Numbered from the stretch's first letter, positions 42,400-51,314 are shown. The stretch: 64,000 bases of DNA from CAYJGJ01 sp964367585 (GCA_964367585.1 CAYIYH010000002.1:1-64000); one strand, 5' to 3'. Numbers and translations are program-made. Notes: a model not told the origin generated them from the sequence alone.

Positions 42400-43194
42400 C
42401 TATTTCAATTCGATGATGACTCTTCTATAAGGTTCTTTTCCTTCACTTCTACTAACAACCTTATCTATGCCACCTATCGTGTTGTGAATAACCATTCTTT
42501 CAAATGCATTCATTGGCTCAAGTCTAATACTGTGTTTACTAGATATTACTCTGTCTGCAGTTTTTTTGGATAGTGCTTCCAAAGAATCCGCCCTTTTCTT
42601 TCTGAAATTATCAACATCTATAATTACTCTAGCATTAGAGTTTTTTCCCTTGTTGACTACCTGATTAGTTATGTATTGTAATGAATTAAGTGTCTGACCA
42701 CTTTTGCCTATAATTATTCCGGCATCAGGACCTTTAATCTTAATATTCACATCTTCGTCATGACTAATATCATCTATAGTTAAGTCTAAGCCCATTAGAT
42801 TAATAGTATTTTTGATAAATTCTTCAGCCTTTGCCTCGTCTTCATCATCCGCTTTTCTCTTATTGCTTTTTCTTTCGGGTTTTTTGTATTCACTTTCTTT
42901 TTTTACAAAAGATTCTTTCTCTATACTATCAACTTTGACTTCTTCTATTTTTACTTCATCAGTGTCGATTGTAGAGACTTCTTTTTTTGTCACTGGTTCT
43001 TCAGATATTGATGATTGCTCTTCAGATTTTCTTTCGACTCTTACCTTTGCAAGTTTAGAACCTAAACCTAGAAATCCTTTAGTTGATTCTTCTAATACTT
43101 CTACTGTTACTTCATCTATAGAGCAGTTCATCTCGTCTAATGCAAGATCAACAGCCGTATCTATATCAGTACCCCATTTTTCAATATAATCCAT
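42400..43194 (-). CDS. jag: RNA-binding protein Jag (KhpB, SpoIIIJ-associated)
   Basis: RNA-binding protein usually encoded behind yidC. Domains in order: Jag_N (about 1-52, with TDIDTAVDLALDEMNCSIDEV and KGFLGLGSKLAKVRV), an acidic, lysine-rich linker (about 60-120), a KH domain (about 125-195, VNIKIKGPDAGIIIGKSGQTL with the GxxG loop IIGKSG) and an R3H domain (about 200-262, RLEPMNAFERMVIHNTI and SRSEGKEPYRRVII). 264 residues. Thirty-two bases after yidC. Relatives bind many RNAs and affect cell elongation. Confidence 0.94.
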   Translation of the reverse strand: MDYIEKWGTDIDTAVDLALDEMNCSIDEVTVEVLEESTKGFLGLGSKLAKVRVERKSEEQSSISEEPVTKKEVSTIDTDEVKIEEVKVDSIEKESFVKKESEYKKPERKSNKRKADDEDEAKAEEFIKNTINLMGLDLTIDDISHDEDVNIKIKGPDAGIIIGKSGQTLNSLQYITNQVVNKGKNSNARVIIDVDNFRKKRADSLEALSKKTADRVISSKHSIRLEPMNAFERMVIHNTIGGIDKVVSRSEGKEPYRRVIIELK

Positions 43195-43226
43195 GTATAC
43201 CTCCGAGTATTACAATGATTTCTAAT

Positions 43227-43910
43227 TTACTTTTTGCCATTTTTGTTTAACAAAGCCTTCTTATATCTCCTGTTTGCCATATTTAGGAAAATTTGTATAA
43301 ATTGGCTCGCAAACCAATAGAGAGCTAGCCCTGCCGAACTCGATCGTGCTAACAACAAAATCATAGCCGGGAAAATATACTTCATAACTTTTTGCATCCC
43401 AGCTCCCGATGCTCCACTATCTCCGACTTGTAAATCACTCGCATTGAACAAAAATGCTATAAAAGTTGTTGCCGCAGCAAGAATTGGCAGGATGTATAAA
43501 TCCGGTTGGCTTAAGTTTTGTACCCATAAGAACTCTTCGTTTACCGCATAAATCATATCTTGTTCTAAATAAAGAGTAGGCGATCTTAACAATGCAAAAA
43601 GACCAAATATAATTGGCATTTGAATAAGCATTGGCAAGCATCCACCCATAGGGTTGATACCTTCTTCTTTATATAACTCAGATACTTTTTGGTTATATAA
43701 TGCTCTGTCTTGCGAGTACTTTTTTTGTAATTCTTTCATTTTCGGCTGCAAACTACTCATCGAAGATGTCGACTTCATTTGTTTAATATAAAGCGGATAC
43801 ATCAATAATTTAACTAATAATGTTAAGGCTAAAATAGATAAGCCATAATTTCCAATTAAATCATATATTACATTGAGTATCCACGCCATCGGGGTTGCTA
43901 AAAATCCCAT
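43227..43910 (-). CDS. yidC: Membrane protein insertase YidC
   Basis: Inserts small membrane proteins with or without SecYEG. It has the Gram-positive short form: five hydrophobic segments, ILALTLLVKLLMYPLYIKQMKS with a basic residue in the hydrophilic groove, SLQPKMKELQKKYSQDRALYNQKV (cytoplasmic coiled coil), INPMGGCLPMLIQMPIIFGLFALLR and ALYWFASQFIQIFLN. 227 residues, without the lipoprotein signal seen in Bacillus SpoIIIJ. AGGAGG lies 6 bases ahead of the start. Follows yidD by 12 bases. Confidence 0.95.
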   Translation of the reverse strand: MGFLATPMAWILNVIYDLIGNYGLSILALTLLVKLLMYPLYIKQMKSTSSMSSLQPKMKELQKKYSQDRALYNQKVSELYKEEGINPMGGCLPMLIQMPIIFGLFALLRSPTLYLEQDMIYAVNEEFLWVQNLSQPDLYILPILAAATTFIAFLFNASDLQVGDSGASGAGMQKVMKYIFPAMILLLARSSSAGLALYWFASQFIQIFLNMANRRYKKALLNKNGKK

Positions 43911-43922
43911 GCATTTCCTCCT

Positions 43923-44162
43923 TTATTCTAAAGGGTCATGTCCCCCTTCATTCCACGGGTGACATCGCAGTATGCGTTTAATACCCTTAATAGTTCCCTT
44001 ATATGCGCCATATTTTTTGAGAGATAGTATAAAATACGTAGAACATGTAGGAACAAACCTGCATGTAGGCGAAAAAAATGGAGAAACAAATAGTTGATAT
44101 ACCTTAATAAGAAAAATAAAAAAATACGTAAAGAACATATTTATATGATTAATAATAAACAT
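43923..44162 (-). CDS. yidD: Membrane protein insertion efficiency factor YidD
   Basis: Small protein encoded between rnpA and yidC in most bacteria; helps YidC-dependent insertion. Hallmarks: IKVYQLFVSPFFSPTCRFVPTCSTYFILSLKKYGAYKG and RCHPWNEGGHDPL, with three conserved cysteines. The N-terminal amphipathic or hydrophobic helix is longer than usual. The start is uncertain: ATG at 44162 has AAGGG 10 bases upstream; a GTG at 44168 overlaps the rnpA stop codon by one base; the ATG at 44138 would give the family's usual length. Confidence 0.9.
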   Translation of the reverse strand: MFIINHINMFFTYFFIFLIKVYQLFVSPFFSPTCRFVPTCSTYFILSLKKYGAYKGTIKGIKRILRCHPWNEGGHDPLE

Positions 44163-44167
44163 ATACA

Positions 44168-44497
44168 CTATGCCCTTATATTTTTCATTGCAGATTCTAT
44201 AGAAAGTAGAACATCTTTTAATTTAACATTCGTTATATTATTACGAGCAATAAAAATAATATCGTACCCTAAAATAGTGTCATTATTTAATAATCTATAA
44301 CTTTCTTTCATAAGACGTCTTGCCCTATTTCTCCTTACAGAATTCCCTACTTTTTTACTTGCAATAAATGCTATCCTATTATGAGTGAGGGAATTTTTTC
44401 TATAAAGTACAATTACATATTTACTTCTTACATTTTTACCTTTATTAAACACGTTTTTAAAATCTATATCTCTTCGCAATATATTATTTTTACGCAT
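44168..44497 (-). CDS. rnpA: Ribonuclease P protein component
   Basis: Protein subunit that helps the RNase P RNA cut tRNA leaders. The 109 residues show NILRRDIDFKNVFNKGKNV, YVIVLYRKNSL, and the RNR motif region KKVGNSVRRNRARRLMKESYR, diagnostic of RnpA. Highly basic. It follows rpmH by 16 bases in the conserved rpmH-rnpA-yidD-yidC-jag order. The RNase P RNA gene itself is not in this window as far as I can see. Confidence 0.96.
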   Translation of the reverse strand: MRKNNILRRDIDFKNVFNKGKNVRSKYVIVLYRKNSLTHNRIAFIASKKVGNSVRRNRARRLMKESYRLLNNDTILGYDIIFIARNNITNVKLKDVLLSIESAMKNIRA

Positions 44498-44513
44498 TCA
44501 TGTCACTTTCTTT

Positions 44514-44648
44514 TTAAGCGGAAATTTCTTTCCTACCTCTAGCACGTCTTCTTTTTAAGACATTACGGCCGTTTTTAGTTTTCATCCTTTTACGAAATCC
44601 ATGTTCCTTTAATCTTTGTCTCTTTTTTGGTTGGTAAGTTTGTTTCAT
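44514..44648 (-). CDS. rpmH: 50S ribosomal protein L34
   Basis: A 44-residue basic protein too short for ordinary ORF lists. It reads MKQTYQPKKRQRLKEHGF at the start, continues RKRMKTKNGRNVLKRRRARG and ends RKEISA, matching L34 almost throughout. AGGAGG lies 6 bases before the ATG. It is the first gene of the rpmH-rnpA block and starts 109 bases after the recF stop, on the same strand as recF, dnaN and dnaA. In most Firmicutes it points away from dnaA instead. Confidence 0.97.
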   Translation of the reverse strand: MKQTYQPKKRQRLKEHGFRKRMKTKNGRNVLKRRRARGRKEISA

Positions 44649-44757
44649 AATATTCCTCCTAGTTTATTATAATTAGATTTTACTTGTTATATTTATACTT
44701 GTTAAATATACTTTTTTTTTGCTTTGCTGTCAATTACAAAAACAGCTATATATATGG

Positions 44758-45876
44758 TTATAGATGATTAAATTCAAACTTCTGACAAGCCACTTTACCA
44801 TTTTCCACATAAAATACTTTTTTATTGCTAACTTTATTCAATATTCTATCGTCTACTTCAGTTGCTGTAATAAACACTTGTAATTCTTCGAAAGATCTTA
44901 TTAAAAACTCCTGTCTATTACTGTCTAATTCAGACAAGACATCATCTAGTAATAGAATAGGATTTTCTTTCGTTTCGTTTTTTATTATTTCTATCTCCGC
45001 AAGCTTGACTGAAATTGCTGTTGTTCTTTGCTGTCCCTGCGATCCATAATCTCTAACATTCATCCCATTTATATAAAATTCCATATCGTCTTTATGTGGG
45101 CCAAATGATGTAGTTCTTCTTATAATATCATTTTCCTTATTTTTTTTATGGCTAAGATATAAAACATTTTCTATATGGCTTTTGCTTGATTTAAAATCAA
45201 CTTGCGTAATATACTTTATGTCTAGTTCTTCTTTATTTTTAGTTATATTTGAATGAATATTTTTGCTAATAGCCGTCAGCTCTTTTATAAACTCCGCCCT
45301 ATAACAAATAATACTAGCTCCGTAATTAGATAATTGTCTATCTAATATATCTAACAACTCATCATTTTTCTCATAATACCTTAAAAATCCATTGCGCTGT
45401 TGTAGTGTTCTTTTGTATTTAGTTAAACATTCGAGATATTGAGGATATAGTATACACAACTCTTTATCCAAAAAAGTTCTTCTTTTTTGTGGTACATCTT
45501 TGACAATACCTAAATCATCAGGAACAAAAGATATTGTAAGAACCTTTCCTAGTAAATTTTTAAGAGTCTTTACCTCTTTTCTATTTACACTAATTCTTTT
45601 TTTTCCATTACTGCTAATAATGAATTCTACATAATCATTAGTAAGGCTATTATTAACTCTCATTTGTAGTTTACATTCATCCTGGCCAAACTTAATAAGT
45701 TCAGTATCCTTACTCGCTCTAAACGATTTGCCGACAGAAGATAATATTATTGATTCTATTATATTTGTTTTACCTTGAGCATTATTTCCAATTATAACGT
45801 TTAGACCGCTGTTACATTCCAAATTTAAATAAGAATAATTTCTAAAGTTCTCTAATACTATTACATCTATTACCAT
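44758..45876 (-). CDS. recF: DNA replication and repair protein RecF
   Basis: SMC-like ATPase that helps load RecA at gaps. Shows NVIIGNNAQGKTNIIESI (Walker A), the family segment LGKVLTISFVPDDLGIVKD and PQKRRTFLDKEL, then GSQGQQRTTAISVKLAEIEI (signature region) and ILLLDDVLSELDSNRQEFL (Walker B). 372 residues. It begins 9 bases after dnaN ends; the small S4-domain gene often found between dnaN and recF is absent. Confidence 0.96.
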   Translation of the reverse strand: MVIDVIVLENFRNYSYLNLECNSGLNVIIGNNAQGKTNIIESIILSSVGKSFRASKDTELIKFGQDECKLQMRVNNSLTNDYVEFIISSNGKKRISVNRKEVKTLKNLLGKVLTISFVPDDLGIVKDVPQKRRTFLDKELCILYPQYLECLTKYKRTLQQRNGFLRYYEKNDELLDILDRQLSNYGASIICYRAEFIKELTAISKNIHSNITKNKEELDIKYITQVDFKSSKSHIENVLYLSHKKNKENDIIRRTTSFGPHKDDMEFYINGMNVRDYGSQGQQRTTAISVKLAEIEIIKNETKENPILLLDDVLSELDSNRQEFLIRSFEELQVFITATEVDDRILNKVSNKKVFYVENGKVACQKFEFNHL

Positions 45877-45885
45877 TTTTTATAC

Positions 45886-46992
45886 TCATATTCTCAAGGG
45901 AGCTAATAAATAATTATATTCTTCTCCCGACACACTTTTAATAATAAAAGGCCTTTGATTGTTTTTAAAAATAATCTTAATTGTACCATCTTCTATGTTT
46001 TTTAAGGGCTCTAGTATATATTTTGAGTTACATCCTATTAAAATATCGTTTCCTTTTTTTTCTATATTAATAGTATTATTAGAAGAACCTTCGCTTGAAG
46101 ACGAAGAAACTATCATAATATCATCTTTTACTTCTAGTTTAATGCTTTTACTTTTCGAAATATTTGAAAATATAGATGCCTTATCAACTGTAGAAAATAA
46201 TTCAGATCTATCAATAATAACTTCAGTTTCAAAATCATCGAACATAAGACTTTTATAGTCGATGAAATTACCTTCTATAAGAGAAGACATTACCTTAATA
46301 TCTTTTAATTTAAATAAGGCTTTTTTGTCATTTAATTCAATAATTATATTTTCTTCATCAGTATCAACTTCCGCAATTATTTTATTAATTTCGCTTATTA
46401 TACGAGAATTAATTATTATAGACTTATTTACAGAACAATTTACATTATTTCTATATAAAGCTATTCTAAAACCATCAGAAGCAACGGCGGATAAAGTATT
46501 ATTATTTACATCAATAAGAAGTCCTTTTAATATTGGTCTAATATCATCACTTCCACTGGCAAATATAGTTTTTTTGATCATGTCTCTAAAAAGATTTTTA
46601 TCAATTGTGATAGTATCATTAAAATTCTCTAAAAAATTGATTCTAGGAAACTCATCCGCACTCATAATAGGTATAGTGTAAGATTCATTTCCACATTTAA
46701 CATATAACAAGTCATCTAAAACTTCTATTATAATTTCACTATTATATAGTTTTTTTATAAGTTCATTAAAATTTTTACTTTCTACTACAATACTGCCTTG
46801 TTCTGCATTATCTACTTTAATAACATGTTCAATAGACAAATCTAAATCTGATCCACTTATAATTAAATTATTATCTTTATCAACTTCTAATAAAAATCCT
46901 TTTAATATAGGTAATGTAGATCTATTAGTAATAGATTTTGAAACAATACTAAGAGCTGAAGACAATTTTTGTTGATTACAAGTAAATTTCAT
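45886..46992 (-). CDS. dnaN: DNA polymerase III beta subunit (sliding clamp)
   Basis: Ring-shaped clamp that tethers polymerase III. Typical segments: KFTCNQQKLSSALSIVSKSI, NRSTLPILKGFLLEVD, IIISGSDLDLSIEHV, VVESKNFNELIKKL, and VASDGFRIALYR, with three similar domains of about 120 residues. The end has the usual IKSVSGEEYNYLLAPLRI. 368 residues. AAGGAG precedes the ATG by 6 bases. It is separated from dnaA by a 159-base, very AT-rich gap without consensus DnaA boxes. Confidence 0.96.
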   Translation of the reverse strand: MKFTCNQQKLSSALSIVSKSITNRSTLPILKGFLLEVDKDNNLIISGSDLDLSIEHVIKVDNAEQGSIVVESKNFNELIKKLYNSEIIIEVLDDLLYVKCGNESYTIPIMSADEFPRINFLENFNDTITIDKNLFRDMIKKTIFASGSDDIRPILKGLLIDVNNNTLSAVASDGFRIALYRNNVNCSVNKSIIINSRIISEINKIIAEVDTDEENIIIELNDKKALFKLKDIKVMSSLIEGNFIDYKSLMFDDFETEVIIDRSELFSTVDKASIFSNISKSKSIKLEVKDDIMIVSSSSSEGSSNNTINIEKKGNDILIGCNSKYILEPLKNIEDGTIKIIFKNNQRPFIIKSVSGEEYNYLLAPLRI

Positions 46993-47151
46993 AGGGATCT
47001 CCTTATTATTTTATATATTTATATTAGTAATATTAGTAGTAGGGGCGGCGAATATGTTTATAACTACGCAAATCATTGTTATATCAATGATTTTTTATTA
47101 ACAATTGTATATGAATAATATTAAATAGTTATTAAACTTATTAACAATAAG

Positions 47152-48531
47152 CTAGTAAAGAATAGAACTTTTTATCTCTTCTATTATGACTTGCAGTTCA
47201 AGGTCGGTTTTTAAATCATTCTTTATCTTATCATGTGAATGCATTACCGTAGAATGATGTCTATCACCAAAAAAAGATCCTATTTTAGATGTGGATAAAT
47301 CTGTCATCTCTCTGCATAAATACATGGCAATTTGTCTTGGAAAGGCTATATTAATTTTTCTAGAAGATGATTCTAGATCAGTAGCTTTTATTTTATAATG
47401 TTTGCAAACTTCAGATTTTATTTTTTCTGGCTTTATATAAGCTATGTCATTTTTCAATGAGTCTTTTAATATACGTTTTGCGAGGTTTTCGTTTATAGGT
47501 TCGTCCAAAAAGACAGAAAAATCAACAAGTCTGTTAAAAGCACCTTCTAGTTCTCTTATATTATCTGTTACATGCTCTGATATATAGCATACGGATTTAT
47601 ATATTTCGTCCGTTATAGTTACATTTTTTATTTCTGCTTTTTTCAAAAGCACGGCAACTCTCATTTCATAGTCAGGTGGTTGAAAGTCTGCAATAAGATT
47701 CCATGCAAACCTACTTCTAAGACGTTCTTCAATACCAGAGAGCTTGTTAGGTGGCCTATCGGAAGAAATTATTATTTGCTTGTTAAGATCGTACAACGCA
47801 TTAAATGTGTGGAAAAATTCTTCTTGCATAGTTTCTTTTTTCTCTAAAAATTGAATGTCATCAATTAGGAGAACATCTAGATTTCTATATTTATTTTTAA
47901 AATCTCTAGTTTTGTTATCAGAAAGAGACTTAATAAATTCGTTAGTAAACATCTCGGAAGACACATATAATATATTACGTTCCGGATGGTTTTGCAAAAT
48001 GTATATTCCTATGGCATGCATCAAGTGAGTCTTTCCAAGACCTGAGCTGCCGTGTAAAAAAAGTGGGTTTTTAACTCCAGGCGTTTTTGCCACGGCAAGC
48101 GCAGCAGCATATGGCAATTTGTTACTATCACCGGAGACGAAGTTATCAAAGTTGTAGTTTGGATTAAATATTTTTTGAGTATCAAAATCACTATTTAAAT
48201 CAGTAATAGTAATCTTTGACTTCTTATTTTCCGCAGGTTTTTTGTTTTGTGTAGTAACCGGTGCAATTTTCTTATACTCGGAAGATGTGTTAATAACAAC
48301 TTTGTACTTTTCGTCGAGAACATCTTTAAATGTACTTTCTAGTAGTGGAAGATATCTTTCATTTAATATCCTTTTTACGAAATCTTCTTCCACAGATAAG
48401 TATGCTATATGTAAAGTACTATCCAAACTGTTTATTTGGATAGGGTCAAACCATGTATTATAGCTAATACTATTTGTATTTTCTTTTATGCTTTGTAAGA
48501 CTTCTTCTAAAAGTTCATCTAAATTTTTCAT
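47152..48531 (-). CDS. dnaA: Chromosomal replication initiator protein DnaA
   Basis: Initiator that binds DnaA boxes and opens oriC. Domain I begins NLDELLEEVLQSIKENTNSISYNTWF; the AAA+ core has LFLHGSSGLGKTHLMHAIG (Walker A), LDVLLIDDIQFL (Walker B) and ISSDRPP (sensor I); the C-terminal HTH has DLSTSKIGSFFGDRHHSTVMHSHDKI, the DnaA signature. I start at the ATG at 48531 with AAGGA 6 bases upstream, giving 459 residues; 13 further upstream codons lack support. The gene reads toward dnaN and the rpmH cluster. Confidence 0.97.
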   Translation of the reverse strand: MKNLDELLEEVLQSIKENTNSISYNTWFDPIQINSLDSTLHIAYLSVEEDFVKRILNERYLPLLESTFKDVLDEKYKVVINTSSEYKKIAPVTTQNKKPAENKKSKITITDLNSDFDTQKIFNPNYNFDNFVSGDSNKLPYAAALAVAKTPGVKNPLFLHGSSGLGKTHLMHAIGIYILQNHPERNILYVSSEMFTNEFIKSLSDNKTRDFKNKYRNLDVLLIDDIQFLEKKETMQEEFFHTFNALYDLNKQIIISSDRPPNKLSGIEERLRSRFAWNLIADFQPPDYEMRVAVLLKKAEIKNVTITDEIYKSVCYISEHVTDNIRELEGAFNRLVDFSVFLDEPINENLAKRILKDSLKNDIAYIKPEKIKSEVCKHYKIKATDLESSSRKINIAFPRQIAMYLCREMTDLSTSKIGSFFGDRHHSTVMHSHDKIKNDLKTDLELQVIIEEIKSSILY

Positions 48532-48735
48532 AGTATTCCTTCTTAAATAACAACATGGCACCGACATCACATGTATTGTTCGGTCGATTTAGATTTGAAC
48601 TAGGAAAAAATTCGCAGTTTTATCACGACGAATTTTTATCTCGGATAATATACCACAAGAATATAAAAATATATAGCATAAATATGAAAAAAAAACTATA
48701 TTTATCCGCAAAATAGTGATATTTTATTAACAGGC

Positions 48736-48744
48736 TGTGGATAA
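48736..48744 (-). other. DnaA box
   Basis: TGTGGATAA on the plus strand, the exact complement of TTATCCACA. It ends 10 bases before the -35 element of the DUF1385 operon promoter, so DnaA bound here could also affect that promoter. Confidence 0.75.
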
Positions 48745-48754
48745 GTGCGAGTGG

Positions 48755-48783
48755 TTGACAATAATGAGAGAGAAAAGTATAAT
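48755..48783 (+). promoter_or_regulatory. Consensus sigma-A promoter of the DUF1385-prmC operon
   Basis: TTGACA (48755-48760), 17-base spacer, TATAAT (48778-48783): both elements are perfect, 61 bases ahead of the ATG at 48845. Confidence 0.85.
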
Positions 48784-48844
48784 ATGTAGTGTTAAATAAT
48801 ACATGTCAATTAGTAGTAATAAAGAGAGGGTTGTTCTAGGATAA

Positions 48845-49963
48845 ATGGATTTAAAAAAGATATTTTTGAAGGAAGCGTGTCCCACGAAAATTGGAGGTCA
48901 AGCAGTAATGGAGGGTGTAATGATGAGAAGCCCTACACGACTCGCGGTTGCTATTAGATTGACGAATGGAAAAATACAACTAAAAACAAAACCACTACCA
49001 CCGAAAAGTAAAGCCGCAAATTTTCCAATAATAAGGGGCATATACGCATTTATTAATTCTTTGGTAGAAGGAACAAAGATCCTCATGTATTCTGCCGAGG
49101 TACTAGAGGCTTCTGAGCAAAATAATTCTGTTTGTAACACATCTTCTGAGAAAGACGGATGTGAGGAAAAGATTTCCTCACATAATGAAAAAGTTGCGGA
49201 AAATGGATCATTAGATCAAGAAAATTGTGTTGAAAGAGGTTCCGCTGAACAAGAAAAATTAAGAAGTGAAAAACCCAAGGTATCAAAGATTGAACGATGG
49301 ATAGAGAAAAAGTATGGAGAAAAAGCACTGTGGACATTTATGATTTATTCTTCCGTCGTAATTGCAATATTGTTTAGCGTGGGTCTTTTTATACTCCTGC
49401 CTACATTTGCAGTTTCTCTTTTTACCGAATCGATTACAAGCGTTTTCTTGCTGAATTTATTAGAGGGAATGGTACGCATAACACTGTTTGTTTTATATAT
49501 ACTAGCTATATCACGCATGGAGGACATAAAAAAAGTATTTGAATATCACGGAGCAGAACATAAGACTATACATTGCTATGAAAATGGGCTAGAATTAACA
49601 CCCGAAAATGCACAGACTTTTTACACACTTCACCCCCGATGTGGAACTAGCTTCTTGATGTTTGTGATGATAATAAGCCTGATTCTCTTTTCTCTTTTTG
49701 GGTGGCCAAATATATGGATTAGGATACTTTCGAGGGTAATATTAATTCCTCTTGTTGCTGGCTTGTCTTATGAACTTTTGAAGATTGCAGGAAACGGAAA
49801 TAATTTCATAGTTAAAATTCTTAGTTTCCCTGGTCTATACTTGCAAAAACTAACTACTAGAGAGCCCAACAAAGAACAACTTGAAGTTGCAATTGCGGCA
49901 ATGAGTGCAGTTTTAGTTGATGAAAAAGAACCGTACTATGAAGGATTGTATAATAAGGTATGA
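48845..49963 (+). CDS. DUF1385 family membrane protein
   Basis: Members are widespread in Firmicutes next to prmC and prfA and have no proven function. The sequence shows TKIGGQAVMEGVMMRSPTRLAVAIR (family hallmark), FPIIRGIYAFINSLVEGTKIL, a hydrophilic insertion rich in E, S and N (about 90-150), two or three membrane helices (about 175-200, 205-230), then YHGAEHKTIHCYE and HPRCGTSFLMFVMIISLIL with conserved histidines and cysteines that suggest a metal site, and further helices. 372 residues, longer than many homologues because of the insertion. Overlaps prmC by 4 bases. Confidence 0.9.
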   Translation: MDLKKIFLKEACPTKIGGQAVMEGVMMRSPTRLAVAIRLTNGKIQLKTKPLPPKSKAANFPIIRGIYAFINSLVEGTKILMYSAEVLEASEQNNSVCNTSSEKDGCEEKISSHNEKVAENGSLDQENCVERGSAEQEKLRSEKPKVSKIERWIEKKYGEKALWTFMIYSSVVIAILFSVGLFILLPTFAVSLFTESITSVFLLNLLEGMVRITLFVLYILAISRMEDIKKVFEYHGAEHKTIHCYENGLELTPENAQTFYTLHPRCGTSFLMFVMIISLILFSLFGWPNIWIRILSRVILIPLVAGLSYELLKIAGNGNNFIVKILSFPGLYLQKLTTREPNKEQLEVAIAAMSAVLVDEKEPYYEGLYNKV

Positions 49964-50868
49964 AGATATCAGTAAGAGGAGCATTGGATAAGGCAAAAAA
50001 AATTTTTCAAGCCGCAAAAATAGATAATCCGGACTATGATGCAAGAGAATTGCTTGCCCATGTACTGTGTGTAGATAAGATGAAACTTTCGCTCATGTAT
50101 AGTCATTCAATAGATGAAGATAAGTGTGAGAAGTTTTTTTCTCTGGTAGACAGACGTTTAGAGTATGAACCGCTCCAATATATAACAGAAAAAGCTTATT
50201 TGATGGGACATGAATTTTTCGTAGATCAAAACGTTTTAATCCCAAGGCACGATACAGAAACTCTAATTTTAGAAGCTTGTGAAATAATTAAAGAAAAAGG
50301 ACACGATACTGTTCTTGATTTGTGTACAGGAAGTGGTGCAATCGGAATTAGTATAGCAAAGAGTATTCCTGAAATAAAAGTAACCTGTTCCGACATAAGT
50401 AACGAGGCATTGAGCGTTGCAAAGAAAAATGCTATATCATTGGATGCGGAAAAAAACATTACCTTTGTCAGCGGAGATTTGTTTACTCCATTCAAAAATA
50501 ATCAAAGAGATAAGCGTATGGAGAAAAAAAAAGGAAATGCATGTGACGGCTACGATAAGTTTTCAATGATTGTATCGAATCCGCCGTATATAAGACATGA
50601 TGAAATTGAAGAATTGGATAAAGAAGTGTCGGTGTATGAACCATTGCTTGCATTAGACGGAGGGAGTGACGGGCTTGATTGTTATAAGAGAATAGTATCA
50701 GAAGCTCCAATGTATTTAGAAAAAAATGGATATTTAGTGTTGGAAATTGGTCACGATCAAAAAAAGCCAGTACTTGCACTTTTGGAAGAAAGTGGCATGT
50801 ACAGTAAGATTTATTCAAAACAAGATTTGGCCAATAGAGATAGAGTTATCGTAGCGATACGAAGATAG
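49960..50868 (+). CDS. prmC: Peptide chain release factor N5-glutamine methyltransferase
   Basis: Methylates the GGQ glutamine of release factors. N-terminal helical domain (DNPDYDARELLAHVLCVDK; PLQYITEKAYLMGHEFFV; VLIPRHDTETLI) and SAM-binding core (VLDLCTGSGAIGISIAKSIP; FSMIVSNPPYIRHDEI with the catalytic NPPY). An insertion rich in lysine (about 180-200, RDKRMEKKKGNACDG) precedes the NPPY motif. 302 residues. Translationally coupled to the DUF1385 gene by a 4-base overlap. prfA, the usual next gene, is not found here; a small membrane-protein gene follows instead. Confidence 0.95.
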   Translation: MKISVRGALDKAKKIFQAAKIDNPDYDARELLAHVLCVDKMKLSLMYSHSIDEDKCEKFFSLVDRRLEYEPLQYITEKAYLMGHEFFVDQNVLIPRHDTETLILEACEIIKEKGHDTVLDLCTGSGAIGISIAKSIPEIKVTCSDISNEALSVAKKNAISLDAEKNITFVSGDLFTPFKNNQRDKRMEKKKGNACDGYDKFSMIVSNPPYIRHDEIEELDKEVSVYEPLLALDGGSDGLDCYKRIVSEAPMYLEKNGYLVLEIGHDQKKPVLALLEESGMYSKIYSKQDLANRDRVIVAIRR

Positions 50869-50880
50869 GAGGAAAATAAT

Positions 50881-51159
50881 ATGCAATATCAACAACAAAA
50901 TCAACAACAGCAGTATCAGCCACAAAATCAAAATTATTACCAAAAACCTGATGAAGGTGGATTTTTATGGGGACTGTTGGGATTCTTTGTCCCTGTAGCG
51001 GGATTAATCCTGTATCTTATATGGAAAGATGAAAAGCCTCGAACGGCTAAAGCTGCCGGAATGGGTGCACTGGTATCATTGATAGCTGGTATAGTATTTT
51101 TTATCATATATATGATATTTGTATTCTTAATTGCGTTTGCAGCAATATCTCTTTCATAG
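50881..51159 (+). CDS. Glutamine-rich small membrane protein
   Basis: Unrecognised family. The first 20 residues are almost all Q, Y and N (QYQQQNQQQQYQPQNQNYYQ), then two membrane helices (about 27-47 and 60-90). The part GLLGFFVPVAGLILYLIWK, then PRTAKAAGMGALVSL, is closely similar to the end of the zinc-ribbon protein at 55449-55952, so the two are paralogues that differ in their N-terminal part. AGGAGG precedes the ATG by 7 bases; the gene starts 12 bases after prmC and is probably in its operon. The stop codon lies within the left arm of the inverted repeat at 51152-51272. Confidence 0.75.
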   Translation: MQYQQQNQQQQYQPQNQNYYQKPDEGGFLWGLLGFFVPVAGLILYLIWKDEKPRTAKAAGMGALVSLIAGIVFFIIYMIFVFLIAFAAISLS

Positions 51160-51272
51160 GAAATAAAAAACTCCGCATATGGAACTGATTGGATCCCCAC
51201 CATATAGAAAGAGCCTGTGTGGTGGGAATTTTCATAATGTCCCACATAAGGAGCGTTTTATTTCCTATGAAA
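51152..51272. repeat. 121-bp structure bounded by 17-bp perfect inverted repeats
   Basis: TTTCATAGGAAATAAAA (51152-51168) is repeated in reverse complement at 51256-51272; pairing continues inward with CTCC/GGAG and again with CCCACCA/TGGTGGG. The left arm includes the last codons and stop of the preceding gene. It could be a large bidirectional terminator between convergent genes, or a short terminal-inverted-repeat insertion; I see no clear target-site duplication. Confidence 0.6.
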
Positions 51273-51314
51273 AAGTGATAGTTATAAAGTTTGTAATTGA
51301 TTAAAAAATTGCAA

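Larger units (their letters stand above)
48532..48844. other. Probable replication origin region (oriC) upstream of dnaA
   Basis: A 313-base, AT-rich, gene-free stretch between dnaA and the divergent DUF1385 gene. It holds one perfect DnaA box (48736-48744), a near match TTATCCGCA (48702-48710), long A/T tracts around 48660-48700, and a candidate extended -10 promoter for dnaA on the minus strand (TGG then TATATT, 48646-48654). Box number is low, so the second half of the origin may lie elsewhere. Confidence 0.6.

Noticed and set aside
46993..47151. oriC in the dnaN-dnaA gap
   Set aside because: Very AT-rich, so it could be an unwinding region, but no sequence close to TTATCCACA is present; the gap upstream of dnaA is a better candidate.
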